A stretch of DNA of 9,974 nucleotides from Bacteroidota bacterium. Lineage in GTDB: Bacteria; Bacteroidota; Kryptoniia; Kryptoniales; JAKASW01. This document shows positions 1-5,627 of the stretch, piece by piece; position 1 is the first letter of the stretch, and every line of letters begins with the position of its first letter. Both the position numbers and the translations under genes were made by a program. The stretch lies in NCBI GenBank assembly GCA_021796055.1, contig JAJYOS010000161.1, positions 1 through 9,974 of the forward strand, in the 5' to 3' direction. Below the pieces are notes generated by a model. That model did not search any database, was not told where the DNA came from, and worked only from the letters and a program-made list of their open reading frames with translations.

Positions 1-608
1 ATTCAAAATATTCTCTCGCAAAATCCCTGGCCGGCGTCGGGCTATCTTTCCAGGATATCACTGACGTCATCCTGACTCATCTTCACTTCGATCATGTCGG
101 CGGCGCCACATTCAAAGACAAAGATGATTCTATCAAGCCGACATTTCCCAATGCGACATATTACGTACAGAAGAAACAGTATGAGTGGGCGCTCAACCCG
201 TCGGAAAAAGACCGGGCGAGTTACCGGAATGAGAAGTACGTCCCGCTTTTCAAAGAGGGCCGCCTCAAGCTTCTGAACGGGGAGATCGAGCTGTACCCGG
301 GGATTTTTATCAGACTTACCGACGGACATACGGTCGCGCATCAAACAGTCTTCGTGACCGACGGAAAGATATCACTGTGCCACCCGGGCGACACGATACC
401 GACGTCTTCGCACATCCCGCTCCCATTCATCATGGGATACGATAACTATCCCCTCATCACTCTCGAAGAAAAGAAGAGCATCCTGAGACGGGCCGTGGAA
501 GAAAACTGGATCCTTTTTTTCGAGCACGACCCTAACCATGCCGCGACGCTGGCAGAGAAGACCGACAAGGGTTACAGGGCCGGATCTCCGGTCGATCTGG
601 AATCTTAG
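1..608 (+). CDS. MBL-fold metallo-hydrolase (5' truncated)
   Basis: The reading frame is open from the window edge (first full codon at base 3) to TAG at 606-608, giving about 201 C-terminal residues of a metallo-beta-lactamase-fold hydrolase. The metal-binding motif THLHFDHVGG is visible near base 87-116. Further along are a histidine in DGHTVAHQ, the aspartate of HPGDTIPT and the histidine of FFEHDP, which match the later zinc ligands of the fold in order. Family members hydrolyse esters, lactones or thioesters in the cytoplasm, but the substrate cannot be told from sequence. The usual GHTPGH motif reads GHTVAHQ here, a mild divergence that keeps the histidines. The N-terminal strands lie outside the window. 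Family assignment is firm; specific function is unknown. Confidence 0.9.
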   Translation, partial: SKYSLAKSLAGVGLSFQDITDVILTHLHFDHVGGATFKDKDDSIKPTFPNATYYVQKKQYEWALNPSEKDRASYRNEKYVPLFKEGRLKLLNGEIELYPGIFIRLTDGHTVAHQTVFVTDGKISLCHPGDTIPTSSHIPLPFIMGYDNYPLITLEEKKSILRRAVEENWILFFEHDPNHAATLAEKTDKGYRAGSPVDLES

Positions 609-610
609 AC

Positions 611-775
611 ATGCTTAAGACCGGGTTTTCCCGCGCGGTCACTCTCCCTTTGCGGGAGACGATTAAGTTGTCCGCCGAAGCAATGGGGAGTCAGAAGGTA
701 AGGACGGAGAGAGGGCCCGTGCGCTGCAAGCCTCCTTTCACCGATAACGCATTGGAGCAACAACGTATTGGGTGA
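611..775 (+). CDS. Doubtful 54-residue ORF before the Rieske gene
   Basis: An ATG two bases after the stop of the MBL gene opens a 54-codon frame ending at TGA 773-775, overlapping the TTG start of the Rieske gene by eight bases. The product would be basic (many Arg and Lys), with no recognised domain, signal peptide or membrane segment. No strong ribosome binding site precedes it. The tight fit between two genes is the only argument for it. The same DNA contains a hairpin (643-659) of a kind often seen in non-coding intergenic repeats, so it may simply be an open intergenic frame. Confidence 0.2.
   Translation: MLKTGFSRAVTLPLRETIKLSAEAMGSQKVRTERGPVRCKPPFTDNALEQQRIG
643..659. repeat. Short hairpin in the MBL-Rieske spacer
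   Basis: TCTCCC (643-648) pairs exactly with GGGAGA (654-659) around a five-base loop. No run of T follows on either strand, so it is not a classic intrinsic terminator. The bases CTCCCTTTGCGGGAG resemble the core of widespread intergenic palindromes, which is recollection rather than a search result. Confidence 0.35.
754..757 (+). promoter_or_regulatory. Ribosome binding site for the Rieske gene
   Basis: GGAG lies ten bases before TTG 768. No ATG or GTG is available in this frame near the conserved start of the domain, so this site supports the TTG start. Confidence 0.5.
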
Positions 776-1100
776 GTTCGTAAGAATCGCTGATCTTTCC
801 GAGCTTCCCGACGGCAAAGGAATTGTCCGCAGGCTCGGTGATGACGAGATAGCGCTCGTGAAGCTCGAGGGAGCTGTGCACGCATTCATAAACATATGTC
901 CGCATCAGCACACACCGCTGGTGGACAAGTACGGCGGCCTGATCTCGGGCTGGGAGCTTACTTGCCCGATGCATGGCTGGACTTACGATTTAAGGACAGG
1001 GAATTGTGTCAACCAGAGCGGAAAGCTGAGAATGCTCGAGATAAAAGTCGAAGACGGAATTGTTCACGTCAGGAAGATGGTCACGCAACAAATGTGGTGA
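768..1100 (+). CDS. Small Rieske [2Fe-2S] ferredoxin-like protein
   Basis: This is a 110-residue stand-alone Rieske domain, a soluble electron carrier of the NirD / dioxygenase-ferredoxin type. The cluster ligands are C44 and H46 in CPHQHTPL and C66 and H69 in CPMHGW, followed by the expected YDLRTG strand-turn. The spacing is C-x-H-x19-C-x2-H, a little wider than the usual 15-17 residues between the two boxes. There is no signal peptide or membrane helix, so it is probably cytoplasmic. It starts at TTG 768 behind GGAG. No oxygenase or reductase partner is adjacent: queG follows 45 bases downstream and the MBL hydrolase lies upstream. A role as electron donor is inferred from the family; the acceptor is unknown. 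Confidence 0.88.
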   Translation: MGEFVRIADLSELPDGKGIVRRLGDDEIALVKLEGAVHAFINICPHQHTPLVDKYGGLISGWELTCPMHGWTYDLRTGNCVNQSGKLRMLEIKVEDGIVHVRKMVTQQMW

Positions 1101-1130
1101 TCCTGGTGGAGAGATGAAGCTCAGAAGTTG

Positions 1131-1136
1131 AGAGGA
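1131..1136 (+). promoter_or_regulatory. Ribosome binding site for queG
   Basis: AGAGGA lies nine bases before TTG 1146 and decides in favour of that start. A GTG four codons later (1158) is the alternative. A second GAGAGG copy at 1138-1143 is too close to TTG 1146 to act on it but could serve the GTG. Confidence 0.45.
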
Positions 1137-1145
1137 TGAGAGGAT

Positions 1146-2102
1146 TTGGCTGCAGGTGTGGAAAGCGATAATGCCGGTTTCGTGAGGATGGCGGCGTTGG
1201 AAGAAGGGTTCGATCTCGTCGGAATCGCACCGGCGAAACGACTCGATGAAGAATCGGTGCGGCTTCGTGAATGGCTCTCTCGCGGCTACCATGCCACAAT
1301 GGTTTGGATGACGAACAATTTCGACAAAAGGACAGATCCGGCACGGATTCTTGAAGGGGCATCGTCCGTAGTTTCGCTCGCGAAGAATTACTATGTGCCC
1401 GTCGAACACGTCAAGTCCGCGGTCAAGATTTCCCGCTATGCCTGGGGCGACGATTACCACGTCGTCATCGACGGGATGTTGAAAGATCTCGTGGCGAAGC
1501 TCTCCGAAAAGTTTCCCGGAAACAGGTTCATGTACTACTGCGACACAGGTCCCGTGATGGATAAAGCATGGGCCGAGAAGGCCGGCGTCGGCTGGATCGG
1601 GAAGCACACGAACGTAATAAATCAGGAGACCGGCTCGTGGATATTCCTTTCCGAAATAATTACGGATCTGGCCTGCGAGTACGACGCGGGAGCCGTAGAT
1701 CATTGCGGGGACTGCCGAGCCTGCATTGACGCCTGCCCGACGCAGGCTATAGTCGAGCCGTATGTACTCGACGCGAACAGGTGTATCTCGTTCCTGACCA
1801 TCGAAAACCGCGACGACTCGATACCGGGAGACTTGGTTCCGAAGCTTGAAAATTGGGTATTCGGATGCGACATTTGTCAGGATGTATGCCCGTGGAACGT
1901 CAGGTTTCATAAGTCTACCGATGAGCCTGCTTTTTCCCCGCGTGAAAAAAATCTGAATCTGAAAGCGGAAGATATTCATCTAATGACAAGAGAGGATTTC
2001 TCGGAGATGTTCCGGCGAAGTCCGGTAAAGCGCGCCAAATACGAAGGCTTGCGTCGAAACGCCAATGCTCTCGCAGTTTCGAAAGGGACACGAGGGAAAT
2101 GA
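1146..2102 (+). CDS. queG: Epoxyqueuosine reductase QueG
   Basis: QueG reduces epoxyqueuosine to queuosine in the wobble position of tRNAs with GUN anticodons, using a cobalamin cofactor and two [4Fe-4S] clusters in the cytoplasm. The 318-residue product has the family layout. An N-terminal cobalamin-binding part contains the MYYCDTGPVMDKAWAEKAG segment; D133 there matches the expected catalytic acid. A C-terminal ferredoxin-like part has eight cysteines: C187, C190, C193, C197, C213, C241, C244 and C248, in CGDCRACIDACP and GCDICQDVCPWN. The order and spacing fit intact clusters. It lacks the extra C-terminal repeat domain that lengthens some homologues. TTG 1146 is chosen because of the preceding AGAGGA. 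It lies 45 bases after the Rieske gene and 76 bases before the HAD gene. No other queuosine genes are in view. Confidence 0.95.
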   Translation: MAAGVESDNAGFVRMAALEEGFDLVGIAPAKRLDEESVRLREWLSRGYHATMVWMTNNFDKRTDPARILEGASSVVSLAKNYYVPVEHVKSAVKISRYAWGDDYHVVIDGMLKDLVAKLSEKFPGNRFMYYCDTGPVMDKAWAEKAGVGWIGKHTNVINQETGSWIFLSEIITDLACEYDAGAVDHCGDCRACIDACPTQAIVEPYVLDANRCISFLTIENRDDSIPGDLVPKLENWVFGCDICQDVCPWNVRFHKSTDEPAFSPREKNLNLKAEDIHLMTREDFSEMFRRSPVKRAKYEGLRRNANALAVSKGTRGK

Positions 2103-2167
2103 ATCTCTTGCGTCCACGGTGGAGTCGTTCGGTAATGTCTGTGGCTGAGGCGGGCCGTACATGGCTT

Positions 2168-2174
2168 AAGGAGA
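2168..2174 (+). promoter_or_regulatory. Ribosome binding site for the HAD gene
   Basis: AAGGAGA, close to the anti-16S consensus, ends four bases before TTG 2179. It supports the non-ATG start, which places the catalytic DLDG motif at residues 9-12 as is usual for HAD proteins. Confidence 0.7.
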
Positions 2175-2178
2175 TCGG

Positions 2179-2868
2179 TTGAAATACAAAGGATACATAT
2201 TCGATCTAGACGGAGTCCTGATAGACAGTTCAAGGATACACTTCCAGGGCTGGAAGGATGTTTTGAACAGACTTGGCCGCGATGTGGACTACGAGACGTT
2301 CCGGATGAGCTTTTTCGGAAAAAGAGGCGTGGATACACTTGAGACGGTCTTCGGGAAAGGCAGGTTCAGCGACGACGAAGTGAAGAAAATTTCGGACGAG
2401 GTGGATTCAAACTTTGTGAAAACCGTCGCGAAAGCCGGTGTGCCGATCCCCGGAGCGCTCGAGTACGTGCACGCGTTGAAGCGCACCGGTGGAAAAGTTG
2501 CGCTGGCCACCTCCGCTCCCCGCCCGAACGTCGATGCATTTTTGGACGCCTTTTCGCTGCGTGGCGTATTCGATGCTGAAGTTTCCGGCGACGATGTCGC
2601 CCGCGGCAAGCCGGACCCCGAGGTGTTCCTGAAAGCCGCCTCGGAGCTTGGTGAGACACCGGGAAGCTGTGTCGTTTTCGAGGATTCTTTGCCCGGCGTT
2701 ATCGCAGCAAAGTCGGCAGGTGCCGCGTGTGTCGCCCTTCTGACCACGACAACCAGGGAAGTACTGAACAGGGCAGATTTTTTCGTAAAAGATTTTAATG
2801 ACGAATCATTGATAAGAATAGAAATGTCCGGAGAATCGTTCGGACCGAAAGTAAGGGAGAAAGTATGA
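2179..2868 (+). CDS. HAD-superfamily hydrolase, beta-phosphoglucomutase-like
   Basis: The 229-residue protein has all four HAD motifs. Motif I is [10 protein letters not shown] with nucleophile D9 and acid/base D11; motif II is S112 in ATSAP; motif III is K144 in GKPDP; motif IV is E168-D169 in FEDSLPG. The helical cap between motifs I and II (about residues 16-85) and the GKPDPEVF / FEDSLPGV wording place it in the subfamily of beta-phosphoglucomutase and phosphoglycolate-type phosphatases. Without a diagnostic substrate loop it is not possible to say whether it is a mutase or a phosphatase. It is soluble and cytoplasmic. Its stop overlaps the trxB start in ATGA (2865-2868), indicating translational coupling. 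Confidence 0.9.
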   Translation: MKYKGYIFDLDGVLIDSSRIHFQGWKDVLNRLGRDVDYETFRMSFFGKRGVDTLETVFGKGRFSDDEVKKISDEVDSNFVKTVAKAGVPIPGALEYVHALKRTGGKVALATSAPRPNVDAFLDAFSLRGVFDAEVSGDDVARGKPDPEVFLKAASELGETPGSCVVFEDSLPGVIAAKSAGAACVALLTTTTREVLNRADFFVKDFNDESLIRIEMSGESFGPKVREKV

Positions 2869-3809
2869 ATCACAGAAAAGTCATCATAGTCGGCTCGGGC
2901 CCTGCAGGCCTCACGGCCGCGATATACACGGGACGCGCTAATCTTGAACCGCTCTTGTTCGAGGGAAGCCAGCCCGGCGGTCAACTCACCATTACGACGG
3001 AGGTCGAGAACTATCCCGGTTTCCCGGAGGGAATAATGGGGCCGGAGCTCATGGACGTGATGAAGAAGCAGGCTGAAAAATTCGGCGCGAAGACGCTGTT
3101 CAAAGACGTTTCAGACGTGGACCTTTCGAAGAGGCCGTTCGTCGTGAAGAGCGGCAACGAAACCTATTCTGCCGATTCCATAATTATATCCACCGGCGCC
3201 TCCGCGAAACTGATCGGAATCGAGTCCGAAAAGGCATTGATGGGATACGGTGTTTCTGCCTGCGCCACATGCGACGGGTTTTTCTTCAGAGACCAGGAGG
3301 TAGTGGTTGTCGGCGGCGGAGACACGGCGATGGAAGAAGCGACTTTCCTGACAAAGTTTGCAAGTAAGGTTACCGTAGTTCATCGCCGCGATGCACTCCG
3401 TGCCTCGAAGATAATGCAGGAGCGGGCGTTCAGTAACCCGAAGATTAAATTCGTATGGAATTCAGTCGTAGATGAGGTGCTCGGCGTGAAGGAAAAAAGG
3501 GTGCGAGGTGTCGTCCTGAAAAATGTTGCGACCGGCGAGAAGACCGAGATGAAATGCGACGGCGTGTTCGTCGCGATCGGGCATCAACCGAACACATCGA
3601 TTTTCAAAGGCCAGATAGAGACAGACAGCGTCGGCTACATTGTCACAAAGAATGGCTCCACCGAGACGAGCGTCCCGGGCGTATTCGCCGCCGGAGACGT
3701 TGCGGACAAGAAATACCGGCAGGCGGTGACTGCGGCGGGAACGGGATGCATGTCTGCGATCGACGCGGAGAAATATCTCGAAGCGCTGTACCACAAAGCC
3801 GGCGATTAG
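2865..3809 (+). CDS. trxB: Thioredoxin reductase (NADPH, FAD)
   Basis: TrxB transfers electrons from NADPH through FAD and a redox-active disulfide to thioredoxin in the cytoplasm. The 314-residue product has the low-molecular-weight bacterial layout. The FAD-binding GSGPAG is at residues 10-15. The redox pair C133-A-T-C136 is followed by DGFFF. The NADPH-binding GGGDTA begins at residue 150, followed by VVHRRD for the 2'-phosphate. The C-terminal FAD motif [15 protein letters not shown] is present. Length and motifs are complete. The ATG at 2865 overlaps the HAD stop and is preceded by AGGGAGA (2854-2860). No thioredoxin gene is adjacent. Thioredoxin reductase activity is likely, although ferredoxin-type relatives share much of the fold; the HRR motif favours NADPH. 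Confidence 0.95.
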   Translation: MNHRKVIIVGSGPAGLTAAIYTGRANLEPLLFEGSQPGGQLTITTEVENYPGFPEGIMGPELMDVMKKQAEKFGAKTLFKDVSDVDLSKRPFVVKSGNETYSADSIIISTGASAKLIGIESEKALMGYGVSACATCDGFFFRDQEVVVVGGGDTAMEEATFLTKFASKVTVVHRRDALRASKIMQERAFSNPKIKFVWNSVVDEVLGVKEKRVRGVVLKNVATGEKTEMKCDGVFVAIGHQPNTSIFKGQIETDSVGYIVTKNGSTETSVPGVFAAGDVADKKYRQAVTAAGTGCMSAIDAEKYLEALYHKAGD

Positions 3810-3864
3810 GCTAGATCCCGCTGCAGATGGCTTGGCTTCCCGGCCAGATATCTTTCCGGCGCTT

Positions 3865-3885
3865 CCCCTCTTTATAAAGGAGGGG
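3865..3885. repeat. Strong hairpin downstream of trxB, repeat-like
   Basis: CCCCTC (3865-3870) pairs with GAGGGG (3880-3885) and the stem continues through TTT/AAG (one G-T pair) to an ATA loop, nine pairs in all. No T run follows on the + strand, where the next bases are ATTAACGGG. It lies between the convergent trxB and membrane-protein genes and may stop or stabilise transcripts. The wording (pyrimidine run, TTTATAAA, purine run, ATTAA, G-rich) resembles dispersed intergenic repeats seen in several bacterial phyla; that likeness is from memory. Confidence 0.55.
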
Positions 3886-3893
3886 ATTAACGG

Positions 3894-3932
3894 GTGGTTG
3901 AATTTGGTTTGGACGAAAGCCTGTCCAACCAC
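3894..3932. repeat. Seven-base inverted repeat downstream of trxB
   Basis: GTGGTTG (3894-3900) is the exact reverse complement of CAACCAC (3926-3932), enclosing 25 bases. An alternative inner pairing joins GGAC (3911-3914) with GTCC (3923-3926). It sits directly after the 3865-3885 hairpin and is probably part of the same repeat unit. Confidence 0.4.
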
Positions 3933-3942
3933 TGATATTGTT

Positions 3943-3964
3943 GCGGCGAGATGAAGCTCGCCGC
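3943..3964. repeat. Perfect 8-bp GC-rich hairpin between convergent genes
   Basis: GCGGCGAG (3943-3950) and CTCGCCGC (3957-3964) form a perfect stem with a six-base loop. It lies 16 bases beyond the stop of the minus-strand membrane-protein gene and 133 bases after trxB, so it could help end either transcript. It lacks a T tract on both strands, so factor-independent termination is not demonstrated. Confidence 0.5.
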
Positions 3965-3980
3965 TAATCGCAGGAATAGA

Positions 3981-4397
3981 CTACTGAGACGCCTGCTTTG
4001 GCTTTCCCCCTTTATACACCATTGCGAGCGCGACGCCGGCGATGACGTATTCTATTATCCCGTAAATGAACCACTGGAGAGCAAGCGAATAGGGAATCTC
4101 GATCATCGCGTATGTCCCGTACGACATGCCCACGCTGAGCCATATCCCGATGTAGAAACCGTATCGGACTCCCTCCATTATCCCTTTATTCTCAAACCCC
4201 TTTGAGAATATGAAGGTGAAGAAGAAAGCGCCGATCACGGTTATGACTTGGTAGACCCATGTCAGGGACGCCATATCGGGACGCCAAATCTTGATGGAGC
4301 TATACGCGCCCGCCAGAATCACGCCGTGCACCAGATACATTAGTATCTCGAGGACAACGAAGACCACCAGGACTCCGAACCAGAACTTCTTGTTCAT
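3981..4397 (-). CDS. Four-helix membrane protein of unknown function
   Basis: The 138-residue product is strongly hydrophobic with four likely transmembrane segments, at about residues 5-28, 47-67, 77-98 and 105-128, joined by short loops and ending in a basic tail (KGGKPKQ). It should lie in the cytoplasmic membrane. Notable conserved-looking pieces are the IKIWRPDM loop after helix 1, the FSKGFENKGIMEGVRYG loop before helix 3, and IPYSLALQWFIYG at helix 4. I recall similar unnamed proteins but cannot give a family. The ATG at 4397 is chosen because GGAGGA (4401-4406) precedes it; a longer frame to 4475 would add a polar stretch and overlap the predicted promoter. It is transcribed opposite to its neighbours as a single gene. 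Function is unknown. Confidence 0.8.
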   Translation of the reverse strand: MNKKFWFGVLVVFVVLEILMYLVHGVILAGAYSSIKIWRPDMASLTWVYQVITVIGAFFFTFIFSKGFENKGIMEGVRYGFYIGIWLSVGMSYGTYAMIEIPYSLALQWFIYGIIEYVIAGVALAMVYKGGKPKQASQ

Positions 4398-4400
4398 TTT

Positions 4401-4406
4401 TCCTCC
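4401..4406 (-). promoter_or_regulatory. Ribosome binding site of the membrane-protein gene
   Basis: Read on the minus strand this is GGAGGA, ending three bases before ATG 4397. It decides for the 138-residue product over the 164-residue frame that starts at 4475. Confidence 0.7.
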
Positions 4407-4446
4407 AATTTTAATGTTTTTTTGGTGAACCGCTCCTAACAAGTGA

Positions 4447-4475
4447 ATTCTATGCAATTCAGCGGTAACTATCAA
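4447..4475 (-). promoter_or_regulatory. Predicted sigma70-type promoter of the membrane-protein gene
   Basis: On the minus strand TTGATA (4475-4470) and TAGAAT (4452-4447) are separated by exactly 17 bases; each box matches five of six consensus bases. Transcription would begin near 4440, giving a leader of about 43 bases before the ATG at 4397. The match is by eye, and primary promoters of the true lineage may follow a different consensus. Confidence 0.5.
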
Positions 4476-4533
4476 ACATGTCGGCCGCCTGAGCGCATCC
4501 TGCCGCGGCTTCTTTCGTATGATTTCTTTATAT

Positions 4534-4541
4534 TATTTTTG
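4534..4541 (+). promoter_or_regulatory. Possible Bacteroidota-type -7 element before the GroES-like gene
   Basis: TATTTTTG matches TAnnTTTG, the -7 element described for Bacteroidetes promoters. The upstream partner is only TTTC (4513-4516, 17 bases away) rather than TTTG. Its position just five bases before ATG 4547 would imply a leaderless or nearly leaderless message, consistent with the lack of a ribosome binding site. The region is AT-rich, so chance is a real possibility. Confidence 0.25.
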
Positions 4542-4546
4542 GTTGT

Positions 4547-4933
4547 ATGGACGTTAAGACTCGGAGAAAAATAGTACTTGTCGGTGACAAGATCCTCATC
4601 GCACCGGACAAGAACCAGGAGCGAACCGAACACGGTCTCTACCTTCCTCCCGGCGTGAGAGACAAGGAAAAGGTTCAAGGCGGAATCGTCGTGCAGGCCG
4701 GACCCGGTTATGCTATTGCCAACCCGAACTTCATCGACCAGGAACCATGGTCAACATCGCCCCGCGAGCCGGTCAAATACATTCCGCTCCAGGCTGAACC
4801 CGGCGACTACGCCTTGTTTCTGCGCGACCAGGCAGTCGAGATTGAATATGAGGGAGAGAAATACTTCATTATCTCCAATTCCTCTGTCCTCATGCTGATC
4901 AGGAACACAGACTTTCTCGACTCAGCCCTCTAG
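4547..4933 (+). CDS. GroES-family co-chaperonin paralogue
   Basis: The 128-residue product follows the GroES (Cpn10) fold. GDKILIAPD matches the first strands. A mobile-loop-like segment TEHGLYLPPGV (27-37) has LYL where GroES usually has a hydrophobic IVL-type tripeptide. It is followed by GGIVVQAGPG (45-54), EPGDYALF (84-91) and GEKYFIISNSSVLMLI (103-118). Unlike canonical GroES of about 97 residues, roughly 30 residues lie between GPG and PGD, about 16 more than in E. coli GroES, and there are short extensions at both ends. No groEL is adjacent, so this is probably a paralogue and not the main groES. It may cap GroEL rings or be a structural relative with another partner. No CIRCE-like inverted repeat or clear ribosome binding site precedes it. 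Confidence 0.82.
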   Translation: MDVKTRRKIVLVGDKILIAPDKNQERTEHGLYLPPGVRDKEKVQGGIVVQAGPGYAIANPNFIDQEPWSTSPREPVKYIPLQAEPGDYALFLRDQAVEIEYEGEKYFIISNSSVLMLIRNTDFLDSAL

Positions 4934-5027
4934 AGACCCTCAAAAACCGTTTTTCCCCGATTTCGCATGCAACTTCTGTTCCACGTTTGTTTCATGTTAG
5001 TCCCCGAGTTGTTAACTTAGTCCAGCC

Positions 5028-5609
5028 ATGAAGGAATTAATAGTGATAGATGACGTGACAATAGACACCAGCCTCTTCGGGCGGAAGTTTGCATGCGACC
5101 TGTTGAAATGTAAGGGAGCTTGCTGCAGCCTTCCGGGAGGGAGGGGGGCACCGCTTCTGGATTCCGAGATACCCGAGATCGAGGCTGTGCTACCCGATGT
5201 TCTCCCTTTGCTCAGCGAGGAGAAGCGCAGGGCTATTGAAACGTCCGGATTCTATGAAGGGCATGGCGGAGATTATGCCACCACATGCATCGATGACCAG
5301 GACTGCGTTTTTGTGTACAGGGAGAACGGCATCGCCAAGTGTGGAATTGAAAGGGCGTTCAATGACGGCAGGACCGGTTTCAGGAAACCGATCTCATGTC
5401 ATCTATATCCGATCAGGGTTGCCAGGTTCGGTGGAGACGTCCTCCGTTATCATGAACTCGCCGAATGCAAGCCTGCCGTAGGAAGAGGTGAATCGGAAAA
5501 CGTCGGAGTAATGGAATTTCTCAAAGCCGCGCTCACTCGCCTTTACGGCGAAGAGTGGTTCGGCAAGCTCGAGACATATGCGGGGCTTAAGCCCGTCGAG
5601 AAGTGCTGA
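5028..5609 (+). CDS. DUF3109 family cysteine-rich protein
   Basis: The 193-residue protein matches the DUF3109 family, related to YkgJ-type CxxC-containing zinc/iron-cluster proteins and common in Bacteroidota. Conserved cysteines are C23, C28, C32 and C33 in the N-terminal CDLLKCKGACC; C87 and C93; C105 in NGIAKCGIE; C124 in KPISCHLYPIRV; and C147 in AECKPA. They probably bind a metal or an Fe-S cluster, but the biochemical role is unknown. There is no signal peptide or membrane helix. ATG 5028 has no clear ribosome binding site (GTCCAGCC precedes). It sits 18 bases upstream of rpoN and may be co-transcribed with it. Confidence 0.88.
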   Translation: MKELIVIDDVTIDTSLFGRKFACDLLKCKGACCSLPGGRGAPLLDSEIPEIEAVLPDVLPLLSEEKRRAIETSGFYEGHGGDYATTCIDDQDCVFVYRENGIAKCGIERAFNDGRTGFRKPISCHLYPIRVARFGGDVLRYHELAECKPAVGRGESENVGVMEFLKAALTRLYGEEWFGKLETYAGLKPVEKC

Positions 5610-5627
5610 TGGAAGACATTTGTTGAT

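Noticed and set aside
1114..1131. Five-codon mini-ORF (MKLRS) before queG
   Set aside because: It has a GGAGAG before it but is too short to support as a leader peptide; no attenuator-like hairpins accompany it.
990..1979. Long minus-strand open frame (329 codons) opposite queG
   Set aside because: It lies antisense to a well-supported queG, has no recognisable domain and is explained by codon bias of the true gene.
2289..2984. Minus-strand open frame (231 codons) opposite the HAD gene
   Set aside because: Low-complexity Ser/Ala/Thr-rich product, typical of an antisense shadow; the plus-strand HAD motifs are intact.
4398..4475. Longer N-terminus for the minus-strand membrane protein
   Set aside because: It would include the predicted promoter boxes and the ribosome binding site of the shorter form; the extra residues are polar and unlike the rest.
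4398..4546. CIRCE or other heat-shock operator upstream of the GroES-like gene
   Set aside because: No TTAGCACTC / GAGTGCTAA type inverted repeat was found in the intergenic region.
4942..4954. AAAAACCGTTTTT after the GroES-like gene as a terminator
   Set aside because: The stem would be only A-T pairs with a three-base loop, too weak for an intrinsic terminator.
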